Position numbers and translations under genes: made by a program. A stretch of 64,000 nucleotides of DNA, taken from positions 1-64,000 of the forward strand of contig NZ_JAYGHW010000090.1 in NCBI RefSeq assembly GCF_034932185.1, read 5' to 3'. This DNA comes from Spirulina sp034932185 (GTDB lineage Bacteria > Cyanobacteriota > Cyanobacteriia > Cyanobacteriales > Spirulinaceae). A model generated the notes under the pieces. The model saw only the letters and a program-made list of their open reading frames with translations, ran no database searches and was not told where the DNA came from. Each line of letters opens with the position of its first letter. Position 1 is the first letter of the stretch. This document shows positions 15,373-23,295 of the stretch, piece by piece.

Positions 15373-15843
15373 ATGGCGCTCTGCTTAACCTCAGCCCAGG
15401 CCCAAGCCCTTTGCACCCATAGCCAGCAAACCTACCCGGAGGAGTGCTGCGGGGTTTTGTTGGGGCAGTGGATCGGGGGGGATGGGATTGTGGTGGAGGT
15501 GGTGGCGATGGAAAATGTTTGGGGTCGGGGAGATGTGGGGGATTTGGCGAAGATTGAGGATCGCGATGGGACAGATCGCCGCCGTAATTTTGCCCTCGAT
15601 CCCCAGGCTTTTTTAGCAATGCAACGCACTGCCCGCGATCGCCATCAGCAGATCATCGGCATCTACCACTCTCACCCCGATCATCCGGCGGTTCCTTCGG
15701 AATTTGACCGGGTGATCGCCTGGCCAGAATACCATTACTTGATCCTGGCCATTGAGCAAGGGGAAAGGGTGACGCTCAAAAATTGGCAACTGGATGATCA
15801 GGGGGAATTTCAACAGATCCCCCTCCATCTGGCCAATCCTTAA
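15373..15843 (+). CDS. M67 (JAMM/MPN+) family metallopeptidase
   Basis: A 156-residue single-domain JAB1/MPN protein. Visible metal-binding elements are the N-terminal YPEECCGVLLG (catalytic Glu) and IIGIYHSHPDHPAVPSEFDR, the H-x-H...D signature that binds zinc. Bacterial relatives cleave C-terminal extensions of ubiquitin-like sulfur carriers such as MoaD/ThiS-like proteins. No sulfur-carrier gene is adjacent, so the substrate is open. Its last 68 bp overlap the 3' end of menD on the opposite strand. Confidence 0.9.
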   Translation: MALCLTSAQAQALCTHSQQTYPEECCGVLLGQWIGGDGIVVEVVAMENVWGRGDVGDLAKIEDRDGTDRRRNFALDPQAFLAMQRTARDRHQQIIGIYHSHPDHPAVPSEFDRVIAWPEYHYLILAIEQGERVTLKNWQLDDQGEFQQIPLHLANP

Positions 15844-17575
15844 ACCAGCGATCGCGCTCCAGGGCATCCCGTTGACGGTGGGTGGGGATTTCTAAGAGGC
15901 GAATTCCCGTAGTCGGCAAGGGTGCAATGGCGGTGATCAGCATTGGCCAATCTTCAATGCGTTGATAATCCACGCCATAGGCTGCACAAAGTCGCCCTAA
16001 ATCTACCCCTTGGGGTGTGGCGAAAAAGTCCGTATAGGGGGGATCAAATTGAGCGATAGGCAAATGCTCAAAAATACCGCCCCCCTGATTATTGATCACA
16101 ATAATCGTTAAATGCCCCCGGAATTGGGGCGCGAGGAGGAGGCCGTTAATATCATGGAGCAGGGCCAGATCCCCCGTGAGTAACACCGTGGGGCGATGGT
16201 GATGGGCAATGCCTAAAGCCGTGGAGACCGTGCCGTCAATGCCGTTAGCCCCCCGATTGCAGTAGGGAATGAAGCGGCGATCGCTCCCTGGCCAAAAGGC
16301 CTCCACATCCCGCACCGCCATACTATTGGCAATCACGACTGGGGTTTCGGGGGGGAGATATTGAGCGAGGAGCCAAGGGACTTTGGCGGCGATTAATGGT
16401 GTAGTTTGGGCAATGTGTTGATCTAAATGGCGTTGGGCTGCAATGGCGAGGTTATGCCAAGTTTGAGCATATTCAAGATCCCCCGCAAACTGAGCCGGTA
16501 ACGTGATCGCCTCCACTGTGGTGCGCAAATGGAGCGTGCGGCCTTGGATCGGGTCGAAATTATCCGGGCGGGGATCGATAATCCAGCGGTGGGGTTGGGT
16601 CTGATCCAACCATTGGCGCAGGATTTTACTCGTCGGTAATGGCCCCAATTGAATCACAGCTTGGGGGGTGAGGCGGCGGGCGGTTGGGCGATCGCGCAGG
16701 ATTAGATCATAGGTGCTAATCACCGGCCCGGTGATGTCCTGATGATGGCGCAACGGGGAAAGGCCATCGGCCAGGATGGGATAGCCGAGGGTTTGAGCTA
16801 AACGCGCTACGGCCCGACTATAGGCCACCGGATCGGCGGGTTGGGCAAGGCCAGCAATGATCACCCCTTGGGAGGGGAGATCGGCGGGCAAGGTAAGGGT
16901 GGGGGCTGGTGGTGGGCGGTAGGCGGTGAGGGAAAAATCGAGATGCCAATGGGGGGCCTGATGGGCCAAATCCGGCTGTAGTAAGGGGGCCAGGGGTTCC
17001 CGTAATGGAATATTAAAATGCACCACACCGGGATCGGGAAATTGCGATCGCTCCCATCCATGGAGGGCCATCTGTCGCCAATAGCGCACCACCCCCGGAT
17101 CGGGTTCGGGAATGGGCAATTCTGTTTGCCAACGGGGATAAGTGCCAAAGAGTTTGAGTTGATCAATGGCTTGGCCGGCGTGGCAATGGCGTAATTCTGG
17201 GGGGCGATCGGCAGTGAGGATCAAGAGGGGAATGCCCCGCGCTGTGGCTTCGATCACGGCGGGGTAAAAATTCGCCCCCGCTGTGCCGGAGGTGCAAATT
17301 AAGATCACGGGACGGTGCGATGAGTGTGCGATCGCGGAGCGCATCGCCATCCCCAGGGCAAAAAACGCCGCCGATCGCTCATCCAGGCAGGGAATCGCCA
17401 ATAAATCTGGGTGGGCAGCAGCGGCGATCGCCAACGGCCCAGACCGTGATCCGGGACAAATCACCGCCTCCCGTAACCCCAACTGTACCCAAGTCTGAAT
17501 CAACAGCGAAGCACAGAGTAGGTTAATGTTGCGATGATCCAGGGGAAACGTCGAGGAATGGAGAGAATCCGCCAT
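15776..17575 (-). CDS. menD: MenD, SEPHCHC synthase
   Basis: 2-Succinyl-5-enolpyruvyl-6-hydroxy-3-cyclohexene-1-carboxylate synthase, a ThDP enzyme that joins 2-oxoglutarate to isochorismate in phylloquinone (vitamin K1) synthesis for photosystem I. The 599-residue protein has the N-terminal RNINLLCASLLIQTWVQLG and AVICPGSRSGPLAIAA (family PGSRSxPL), a ThDP catalytic Glu region (LDERSAAFFALGMA), and the C-terminal diphosphate-binding segment VLLTGDLALLHDINGLL with INNQGGGIFEHLP. The length is slightly above average. The C-terminal 22 codons overlap the convergent M67 gene. Only 3 bp separate it from the upstream TPR gene. Confidence 0.95.
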   Translation of the reverse strand: MADSLHSSTFPLDHRNINLLCASLLIQTWVQLGLREAVICPGSRSGPLAIAAAAHPDLLAIPCLDERSAAFFALGMAMRSAIAHSSHRPVILICTSGTAGANFYPAVIEATARGIPLLILTADRPPELRHCHAGQAIDQLKLFGTYPRWQTELPIPEPDPGVVRYWRQMALHGWERSQFPDPGVVHFNIPLREPLAPLLQPDLAHQAPHWHLDFSLTAYRPPPAPTLTLPADLPSQGVIIAGLAQPADPVAYSRAVARLAQTLGYPILADGLSPLRHHQDITGPVISTYDLILRDRPTARRLTPQAVIQLGPLPTSKILRQWLDQTQPHRWIIDPRPDNFDPIQGRTLHLRTTVEAITLPAQFAGDLEYAQTWHNLAIAAQRHLDQHIAQTTPLIAAKVPWLLAQYLPPETPVVIANSMAVRDVEAFWPGSDRRFIPYCNRGANGIDGTVSTALGIAHHHRPTVLLTGDLALLHDINGLLLAPQFRGHLTIIVINNQGGGIFEHLPIAQFDPPYTDFFATPQGVDLGRLCAAYGVDYQRIEDWPMLITAIAPLPTTGIRLLEIPTHRQRDALERDRWFKDWPDGGGSVEIPPDHPVANF

Positions 17576-17578
17576 GGC

Positions 17579-18454
17579 CTAATCAGCCGTTGGCTCATCT
17601 TCAGCATTGGCCAGCGCCGCCGCACTTTGTTTGATTTGATCGCGGTATTGGGGGGGAGCCAGGGAAAGGGCGAGATCGTAGAGGGTACGAGCATCAATTT
17701 TTCGCCCCTGCTCTTGGAAAATATCCGCCTTTGCCCAAATCGGGCGAAAATCCTGGGCATTGTTAGCGATCATCTGGTCATAGACTGCCATTGCTTCCGT
17801 CAGCCGTTTTTGCTGCTCATAGACCCGCCCTAGGAGCATCTGCACCGAAGCCACATCAATGCTATTGGGTTGAGCGGCATTGGCTTGGGCTGCGGTTTGG
17901 AGCGTGGTTTGGAGCAGGCCAATCGCCCATTCCGGGCGATCGCGCTGAAGTTGGAGCGCCACCATACTTTGCAAGGCTTTAATATAACCGGGATGATCCT
18001 TCAGGGCCTGATCATAGGCCTCAAAGGCCGCATCTAAATCCCCAAAATATTGATGGGTTTGCCCCAAAAGCAGGAGATAGTCCGGCTGTTCCGGAGCGAG
18101 GAGGGCAAGGCGTTCAAGGGGGGCGATCGCCCCTTGCAAATCCCCCTGCTCAATCCGCACCTCCACCAAACCCCGCAACGCCGTCAGGTTATCCGGTTCC
18201 CGCTCCAGCACCAACTCATACCCCCGCGCCTGAGCCACCAAATCACTATCCACCACCGGCACAGCAGTGGGGGATGGAGTCGCCACCGTCGGCCGATTCA
18301 ATCCTTGGCCATTGCGCAGGGCCGCCCCCACCAGGGGAAACACCGAAGCCCCCACAAAGAGAATCACCACAGCAACAAGAACGACCGAGATCCAAAGACG
18401 GCGCGAGTTTGCCTCTTTTTTCACAACTTTTTCCCTTGGCAACACTTTAATCAA
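17579..18454 (-). CDS. Membrane-anchored TPR protein
   Basis: 291 residues: a short basic N-terminus, one transmembrane helix (about 22-46, LWISVVLVAVVILFVGASVF), a Pro/Thr linker, then at least four TPR units from about 75 to 280 (for example YELVLEREPDNLTALRGLV, LLLLGQTHQYFGDLDAAFEA, AMAVYDQMIANNAQDFRP). It is a longer paralogue of the 166-residue TPR protein at 10022-10522. It sits 3 bp upstream of menD on the same strand and is probably co-transcribed. Likely a scaffold; partners unknown. Confidence 0.82.
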   Translation of the reverse strand: MIKVLPREKVVKKEANSRRLWISVVLVAVVILFVGASVFPLVGAALRNGQGLNRPTVATPSPTAVPVVDSDLVAQARGYELVLEREPDNLTALRGLVEVRIEQGDLQGAIAPLERLALLAPEQPDYLLLLGQTHQYFGDLDAAFEAYDQALKDHPGYIKALQSMVALQLQRDRPEWAIGLLQTTLQTAAQANAAQPNSIDVASVQMLLGRVYEQQKRLTEAMAVYDQMIANNAQDFRPIWAKADIFQEQGRKIDARTLYDLALSLAPPQYRDQIKQSAAALANAEDEPTAD

Positions 18455-18470
18455 CTAGGGTAGCGCAATT

Positions 18471-18640
18471 GGGGAGTGGGAAGTAGGAAGTAGGAAGTGG
18501 GAAGTGGGTGCGGAGTAGGGGCGCAACGCTTGCGCCCGAAACGCCTGGGCCCGAAATTGATGGACGTAGGAGCCAAAAGGCGTAGGGGCGTTGGCGTAAG
18601 CCTGCCGGAGGCACAAAAATTTTTCGCCCCTCCAGATTCA
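18471..18640. repeat. Composite repeat block: STRR heptamers plus long-form REP
   Basis: Heptamers GGGAAGTAGGAAGTAGGAAG at 18471-18507 are followed by GGGGCGCAACGCTTGCGCCC-type hairpins and a long-form REP copy (GTAGGGGCGTTGGCGTAAGC ... TTTTTCGCCCCTCC, about 18582-18634). The block lies between divergent genes, upstream of lysS. Confidence 0.8.
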
Positions 18641-18729
18641 GAACCCCCATCCCCCGTTCCCCCATTCCCCATCTCCCCCGAAAAGCCATCCCTTGCTATC
18701 GTAAGGAATGCAATGCTTTCCCCCTTACC

Positions 18730-20439
18730 ATGGCCGACGCACCCCAACAACCGAAATCTACCCTCAACGAAATTCGGGCCACTCGCCTCGAAAAGGTCGA
18801 AGAACTCCAAGCCGCCGGCCTCAACCCCTACGCCTACACCTGGACTTCCACCCACCATGCCGCCGAACTTCAGGCTAAATATGTAGATCTAGCTCCGGAG
18901 GCGGAGGTGGAGGATGAAGTGGCGATCGCCGGTCGGATTATGGCGCGGCGCGTGTTTGGCAAATTGGCATTTTTTAGCCTTCAGGATGACAGCGGCACGA
19001 TTCAGCTTTATTTCGATAAAAAGCAGGTGGATGCTGGGATGGCAGATCTGCCGGGGGCGTTTAATTTGCTGAAAAAATTAACCGATGTTGGGGATATTTT
19101 GGGGGTACGGGGTACAATTCGCCGCACCCAAAAGGGGGAACTTTCCGTTAATGTTCACCATTACGAAATGCTGACGAAATCCCTCTTACCCTTGCCGGAT
19201 AAATGGCACGGTTTAACCGATACCGAAAAGCGCTATCGGCAACGTTATGTGGATTTAATTGTGAATCCCTCAGTGCGGGAAACGTTCCGACGACGGGCGC
19301 AAATTACGGCAGCCATTCGGCGCTATTTAGATGAGCAGGGCTTTATTGAAATTGAAACCCCCGTCTTGCAAAGTGAAGCCGGGGGCGCAGAAGCTCGCCC
19401 CTTTATCACCTATCACAATACATTGCAGATGGATCTTTATCTGCGCATTGCCACAGAATTACATTTAAAGCGGTTAATTGTGGGAGGATTTGAGAAAGTT
19501 TTTGAGTTGGGGCGCATTTTCCGCAATGAAGGCGTTTCCACCCGCCATAACCCTGAATTTACTTCCATTGAAATTTATCAAGCCTATGCCGATTATCACG
19601 ACATGATGGCGTTAACAGAGCAGTTAATTGTCACCGCTGCCCAAGCCGTATTAGGCACATCAAAACTCAATTATCAAGGGGAAGAAATCGATCTTACACC
19701 CCCTTGGCGCAGGGTGACAATGCATGAGGCAGTGCAGGCGGCAACGAGTTTAGATTTTGCCCGGTTTGGGGATTTAGAGGCAGCCATTGCCGCCGCTCAA
19801 TCCGTGGGCATCACTGTTCCTGAGGGCTGTGGTTCTATTGGGGAATTACTCAATGAAGCCTTTGAGCAGCGGGTAGAAACCACGCTGATTCAACCCACAT
19901 TTATCCTCGATTACCCCATTGAAATTTCCCCCCTCACCAAACCCCACCGCAGCAAACCGGGGTTAGTGGAGCGGTTTGAATTATTTATTGTCGGGCGGGA
20001 AACCGCTAACAGTTTCTCAGAACTCACCGACCCCATTGATCAGCGGCAACGGTTGGAATTGCAGGCGGCGAAAAAGGCAGCGGGGGATGTGGAAGCCCAG
20101 GATGTGGATGAGGATTTTATCACCGCTTTAGAATACGGAATGCCCCCCACAGGAGGTTTAGGGATTGGCATCGATCGCCTCGTGATGGTGTTAACCGATG
20201 CCGCCAGTATTCGCGATGTGATTGCTTTTCCGTTACTCAAGGATCACAGCACAGCGATTCAAGCCCATGATTATGATCCCGCCACCCAAGTTTTACGGAT
20301 CACGTTCCAAAATGGCAATATTTACGATTACCATGATGTCCCCCCCCAAATTTACGAAGATTTAAGAAAAAGCGTTTCTGTGGGGCAATTCTTTAATCAA
20401 GAAATCCGGGAACAATACGGGTGCGATAAGGTACGCTAG
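18730..20439 (+). CDS. lysS: Lysyl-tRNA synthetase with C-terminal KTSC domain
   Basis: Class II LysRS charging tRNA-Lys. 569 residues: N-terminal OB-fold anticodon domain (about 60-170; VAIAGRIMARRVFGKLAFF), catalytic core with motif 1 (FRRRAQITAAIRRYLDEQGF ... IEIETPVL), motif 2 (FELGRIFRNEGVSTRHNPEF) and motif 3 (GGLGIGIDRLVMVL). After the usual end near residue 500 there is an extra ~65-residue KTSC domain (STAIQAHDYDPATQVLRITF, then GNIYDYHDVPPQIYEDL). That short domain is named for its occurrence at the end of some LysRS proteins and may bind RNA. The preceding region carries repeats, so promoter elements are hard to place. Confidence 0.96.
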   Translation: MADAPQQPKSTLNEIRATRLEKVEELQAAGLNPYAYTWTSTHHAAELQAKYVDLAPEAEVEDEVAIAGRIMARRVFGKLAFFSLQDDSGTIQLYFDKKQVDAGMADLPGAFNLLKKLTDVGDILGVRGTIRRTQKGELSVNVHHYEMLTKSLLPLPDKWHGLTDTEKRYRQRYVDLIVNPSVRETFRRRAQITAAIRRYLDEQGFIEIETPVLQSEAGGAEARPFITYHNTLQMDLYLRIATELHLKRLIVGGFEKVFELGRIFRNEGVSTRHNPEFTSIEIYQAYADYHDMMALTEQLIVTAAQAVLGTSKLNYQGEEIDLTPPWRRVTMHEAVQAATSLDFARFGDLEAAIAAAQSVGITVPEGCGSIGELLNEAFEQRVETTLIQPTFILDYPIEISPLTKPHRSKPGLVERFELFIVGRETANSFSELTDPIDQRQRLELQAAKKAAGDVEAQDVDEDFITALEYGMPPTGGLGIGIDRLVMVLTDAASIRDVIAFPLLKDHSTAIQAHDYDPATQVLRITFQNGNIYDYHDVPPQIYEDLRKSVSVGQFFNQEIREQYGCDKVR

Positions 20440-20465
20440 TGCGGATCGCATCGTTTAGGCAATTT

Positions 20466-20598
20466 TGCCCCCTCACCCCCAATCCCTCTTCCACAAGGGG
20501 AGAGGGACTTTCAAGAAAAGAGAAGCATTGTTTTGTGTAGGGGCGTTGGCGTAAGCCTGCCGGAGGCACAAAAATTAAAAATTTTTCGCCCCTCCCTT
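20466..20598. repeat. Two repeat families between lysS and the thioesterase gene
   Basis: A partial copy of the CCCTCACCC palindrome (20470-20512, with CTTCCACAAGGGGAGAGGGA) is followed by a long-form REP (20538-20598, GTAGGGGCGTTGGCGTAAGC ... TTTTTCGCCCCTCC). They separate the convergent 3' ends of lysS and the thioesterase gene. Confidence 0.8.
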
Positions 20599-20604
20599 GC
20601 TCCC

Positions 20605-21090
20605 CTAACGAGATAATTTCACCAAAGCCTCCTGTACTGCGGGAGGCAAACGGCGCATAATTTTGCCATTATCGCGGTCAATAGCCACCAACGTAACCAG
20701 GGCAGAAACACACAATTCTTGAGTTTCCAAATTTTGAATTTGATAGGCCCAATCAATGCGCACCCCCTTCATTTCCATCATCCGCGTTTTCACCACCGCC
20801 CCCTCACCCATTTTGAGGGAACGATGGTAACGCAGCGACAATTCCACCACCGGCAAATCGCAACCCAACCGCACCAACTCCGTAAAATTAATGCCAATGG
20901 ATTGTAAACATTCCACCCGCGCCTCCTCCATCCAAGTCACATAGGCCCCATGCCAAACAATACCCCCATAATCCGTATGGTGGGGATGGGCTTTCACCAC
21001 ATATTCAAACCATTTATCTGTCGTGGCATGGAGGGCTTGGTCTTCAACGAGGGCAGTAGTAGGAGGAAGTTGGGCTTGGGATTCCGTCAT
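20605..21090 (-). CDS. Hotdog-fold acyl-CoA thioesterase (YbgC/4HBT type)
   Basis: A 161-residue protein from the MTESQAQLPP start; an ATG nine codons upstream is possible but adds an uncharacteristic leader. The hotdog core has the catalytic motif HHTDYGGIVWHGAYVTWMEE (Asp in H-T-D-Y-G), the strand LPVVELSLRYHRSLKMGE and the final strand LVTLVAIDRDNGKIMRRLP. The family hydrolyses acyl-CoA thioesters. In cyanobacteria one member cleaves DHNA-CoA in phylloquinone synthesis, and menD is 3 kb away, but sequence alone does not assign that role. Confidence 0.85.
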   Translation of the reverse strand: MTESQAQLPPTTALVEDQALHATTDKWFEYVVKAHPHHTDYGGIVWHGAYVTWMEEARVECLQSIGINFTELVRLGCDLPVVELSLRYHRSLKMGEGAVVKTRMMEMKGVRIDWAYQIQNLETQELCVSALVTLVAIDRDNGKIMRRLPPAVQEALVKLSR

Positions 21091-21128
21091 AACTAGATTA
21101 AAAATGAATGTTCGCAATCAAAAAAGAC

Positions 21129-21689
21129 TTATCTAAGATGTTCAATGGGAGATTGGGTTAAACTTTGCAGTTTTTCAGCAACTTCTGTACGATGACATCG
21201 TTCTGAATCCATTTCAGCACATAACAATAAAACACTACCTTTTTTAAGCATTTCTGCCACATCTAATAAACTATTTTTAACATCTTGATCTTCTGGAGGA
21301 ATCCAATGTTTAGATCCTGATGTATTACCAAGAGCTAATTGTGATGAATATTCAATATTATGTAGTTCACAAAATTTTGCAATAGAATCTCCATACCATT
21401 TTCGCGACCAAGCACGGGGATTCAATCGTACATCCACCACCGATTTTACTTCAAAAAGCTGTAGATAATGTAAAAAAGAATCATAGTCTTTGCGATTGCC
21501 ATACCCAAAGGTGACAATTGTGCCAACGGATTGAGATTGTATTACAGGGCCGTCATTATTCCCATTAACACAATTATTCAGTTTTTTTTGAATTGCCAAA
21601 AATTTCAACTGAATTTCAAGTTTAACCAAAAGATACTGCAAAAAGATTTTCTGTTGTGAATGAGTAAATTCTTTTTCAATGACTGCCAT
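21129..21689 (-). CDS. DUF488-family protein
   Basis: 186 residues. The C-terminal two thirds match DUF488: IVTFGYGNRKDYDSFLHYL, VKSVVDVRLNPRAWSRKWYG, the central KHWIPP region, and the end motif VLLLCAEMDSERCHRTEVAE with its conserved Cys and C-H-R-T-E. Biochemical function is not established. The N-terminal ~65 residues are basic and helical, extra to the core domain. The gene is visibly AT-rich compared with its neighbours, as is the broken gene just upstream, which suggests horizontal acquisition as a unit. Confidence 0.8.
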   Translation of the reverse strand: MAVIEKEFTHSQQKIFLQYLLVKLEIQLKFLAIQKKLNNCVNGNNDGPVIQSQSVGTIVTFGYGNRKDYDSFLHYLQLFEVKSVVDVRLNPRAWSRKWYGDSIAKFCELHNIEYSSQLALGNTSGSKHWIPPEDQDVKNSLLDVAEMLKKGSVLLLCAEMDSERCHRTEVAEKLQSLTQSPIEHLR

Positions 21690-21702
21690 AATTTTAAAAT
21701 CC

Positions 21703-21966
21703 TTAAAATAAATTTAGTTGATTTGCGGTTTGTAGGGGTGGATAAAAAAGTCCAATCGTCATAAATGTTTGGGGACGAGCTTGAAGATTACCCACAATAA
21801 AATATAGATCGGTTTTGGCCAACTGCTCTAGCTTTTGTTTAACCTTGCTAGTCGCATCCTTTTCTTTCTCTGCTAAGGTTTTACCATTAGAACTATCTCT
21901 ACACTTGCGATACAGTTCAGAAATTTCCCAGTCAGGGTTTGCTCTCGTAGTACTTAAGTCTCTGTT
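21703..21966 (-). pseudogene. 5'-truncated fragment of an unidentified protein
   Basis: An open frame without a start codon begins just after a TAA (21967-21969) and encodes about 87 residues ending QTFMTIGLFYPPLQTANQLN. It includes the phrases NPDWEISELYRKCRDSSNGK and TDLYFIVGNLQARPQTFMTI. The fluent hydrophobic pattern and matching AT-rich composition suggest the C-terminal end of a gene that once preceded the DUF488 gene, whose ATG lies 14 bp downstream. I do not recognise the family with confidence. Confidence 0.45.
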
Positions 21967-22027
21967 TTACCATTCATCAATAGAGTTTACCCATTAAATT
22001 ATCATTAATTTTTGTGGGAACCGATGG

Positions 22028-22055
22028 CAAAACCTCCCCAGATGGGGAGGTTTTG
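22028..22055. terminator. Intrinsic terminator (bidirectional)
   Basis: A perfect 12-bp stem, CAAAACCTCCCC / GGGGAGGTTTTG, with the 4-nt loop AGAT, lies 20 bp past the stop of the secreted-protein gene at 22076. The A-rich left and T-rich right flanks allow function in both directions. Confidence 0.8.
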
Positions 22056-22075
22056 GGTTGGGAGGAGGGTCGATC

Positions 22076-22555
22076 TTATTGCCTAGTGCAGGCGGTGAGG
22101 AGGGTTTGCTCCAGTTCCCCCAGTTCACCGAGGGCATGGTAGCCCTTGAGGCTGGTTTGCCGTTGGGCTTCGCCGGCCACGATCACCGTTTCCCCTTGGA
22201 GGGCGATCGCATAATCACTGACTTCCTCGGTGTAGGGGTCGGTAATCGCCAGTTGCAGGGCATCGGGGGCGACTGTGCCGGTAAAGCAAGCATATTCCGA
22301 TTGAATGTAATAGGATGCGCCCTGGACTCGGCCTTGATCAACGGTGAAGACTAAATATTCCTGATTGAATTGATCCCGCTGGGGGGCTTCGCCGTACAAA
22401 TAGGTGCCATTGGGGAGGGCGATCGCCTCCTGTAATTCCTGCAATTGCTGGGGTTGACTCTGGGCCGCCGTTGCCAGGGCGATATTCCCCAAAAGGGCGA
22501 TCGCCACTGCAAAAAAAGCTTGCCATTTTGTTTGTTTTGCGGTAAAACCTAACAT
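22076..22555 (-). CDS. Secreted cyanobacterial protein, unknown
   Basis: From MLGFTAKQTKWQAFF the protein has a signal peptide (hydrophobic core FFAVAIALLGNIALATAA) and a ~130-residue mature part: LPNGTYLYGEAPQRDQFNQE, YLVFTVDQGRVQGASYYIQS, EYACFTGTVAPDALQLAI, ending QTLLTACTRQ. Two cysteines (EYACF and LTAC) could form a disulfide. I start 34 codons into the open frame because the upstream residues are not a signal sequence and the next ATG gives a canonical one. No catalytic motif is recognised. An intrinsic terminator follows. Confidence 0.72.
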   Translation of the reverse strand: MLGFTAKQTKWQAFFAVAIALLGNIALATAAQSQPQQLQELQEAIALPNGTYLYGEAPQRDQFNQEYLVFTVDQGRVQGASYYIQSEYACFTGTVAPDALQLAITDPYTEEVSDYAIALQGETVIVAGEAQRQTSLKGYHALGELGELEQTLLTACTRQ

Positions 22556-22875
22556 ATTCTCTGCACTCCTCTGATTAAATCCAACCAGCAACCACCACGA
22601 TCTACCGAGAAAACCCTCAGGTTTTTCCCAGTTCCCTTTTCTTACCCTCAAGGGCAAGACGACGGGTTTCGGATAACACCGTTGTATTGGCCTACTTCTA
22701 CTGTAACGTCTTGATTTGAAGGGGCGGGGTGGCCTTCGTAAAAATACAGAGATTCCCTCACAAAACTTTAAGATTCAGCCCCAAACGAGCAGGGCTAGGG
22801 GGCGATTCTCCAATGGAGAGGCTGTGCCAACGCCCCCATGTGGGGGTGGGGGGCGATCTCGCCCCCTCCCCTCCT

Positions 22876-23070
22876 CTACTCTCGCCCCCAAATCCCCAAC
22901 CGCTGCTCATAGGCCACCTTCTGCGCCTCAACGTAGTCCTGACTGCAAAACTCAGAATCCCCAACATTCGCCATGGCCAACTCTGCCGCTACCAATTGCA
23001 GGTTTAAGCGTTGGTCATTCACCAAAAACTCAGCCGGTCGTAGCTCTGGCTGGGGTAAGGGTCGGGGCAA
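22876..23070 (-). pseudogene. C-terminal fragment of an unidentified protein beside the CRISPR leader
   Basis: The frame encodes RPAEFLVNDQRLNLQLVAAE and then MANVGDSEFCSQDYVEAQ..., a fluent helical sequence, preceded by a Pro/Ser-rich stretch open back to a stop near 23150 but with no ATG. Only a TTG at 23070 could start it. It may be the tail of a secreted protein whose N-terminus was lost. Function unknown; it could also be spurious. Confidence 0.3.
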
Positions 23071-23104
23071 GGGGGAAGAACTGGGGGATGGGAAAGATTG
23101 TGAA

Positions 23105-23295
23105 CTGACCCTTTTCGCGACGGAGAACCGAAATGGCTGAAATGGTGATTATTTCGTTAAATGGTTCGATGCCTGACGGGGCAAGGGTTTCAACCCTGTT
23201 CAAGGGTGCTGTTAGGGCTGGGATCGGGTCAATTTTTGTTGTCCGTCGATCTTCCCCCTTGCAACCCTTGCCCCGCTTGGGCTTAAAATGGAGGG
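23105..23295 (+). promoter_or_regulatory. Probable CRISPR leader
   Basis: The non-coding stretch left of the first repeat contains a 12-bp inverted repeat, GGGGCAAGGGTT (23178-23189) and AACCCTTGCCCC (23263-23274), and the T-rich GGTCAATTTTTGTTGTCCGT typical of cyanobacterial CRISPR leaders. The repeats end in ATTGGAAAC, the usual crRNA 5'-handle side, which also places the leader on the left and transcription on the plus strand. Confidence 0.65.

Noticed and set aside
22716..23108. Plus-strand frames near the CRISPR leader
   Set aside because: Low-complexity Pro-rich translation of C-rich non-coding DNA without homology pattern.
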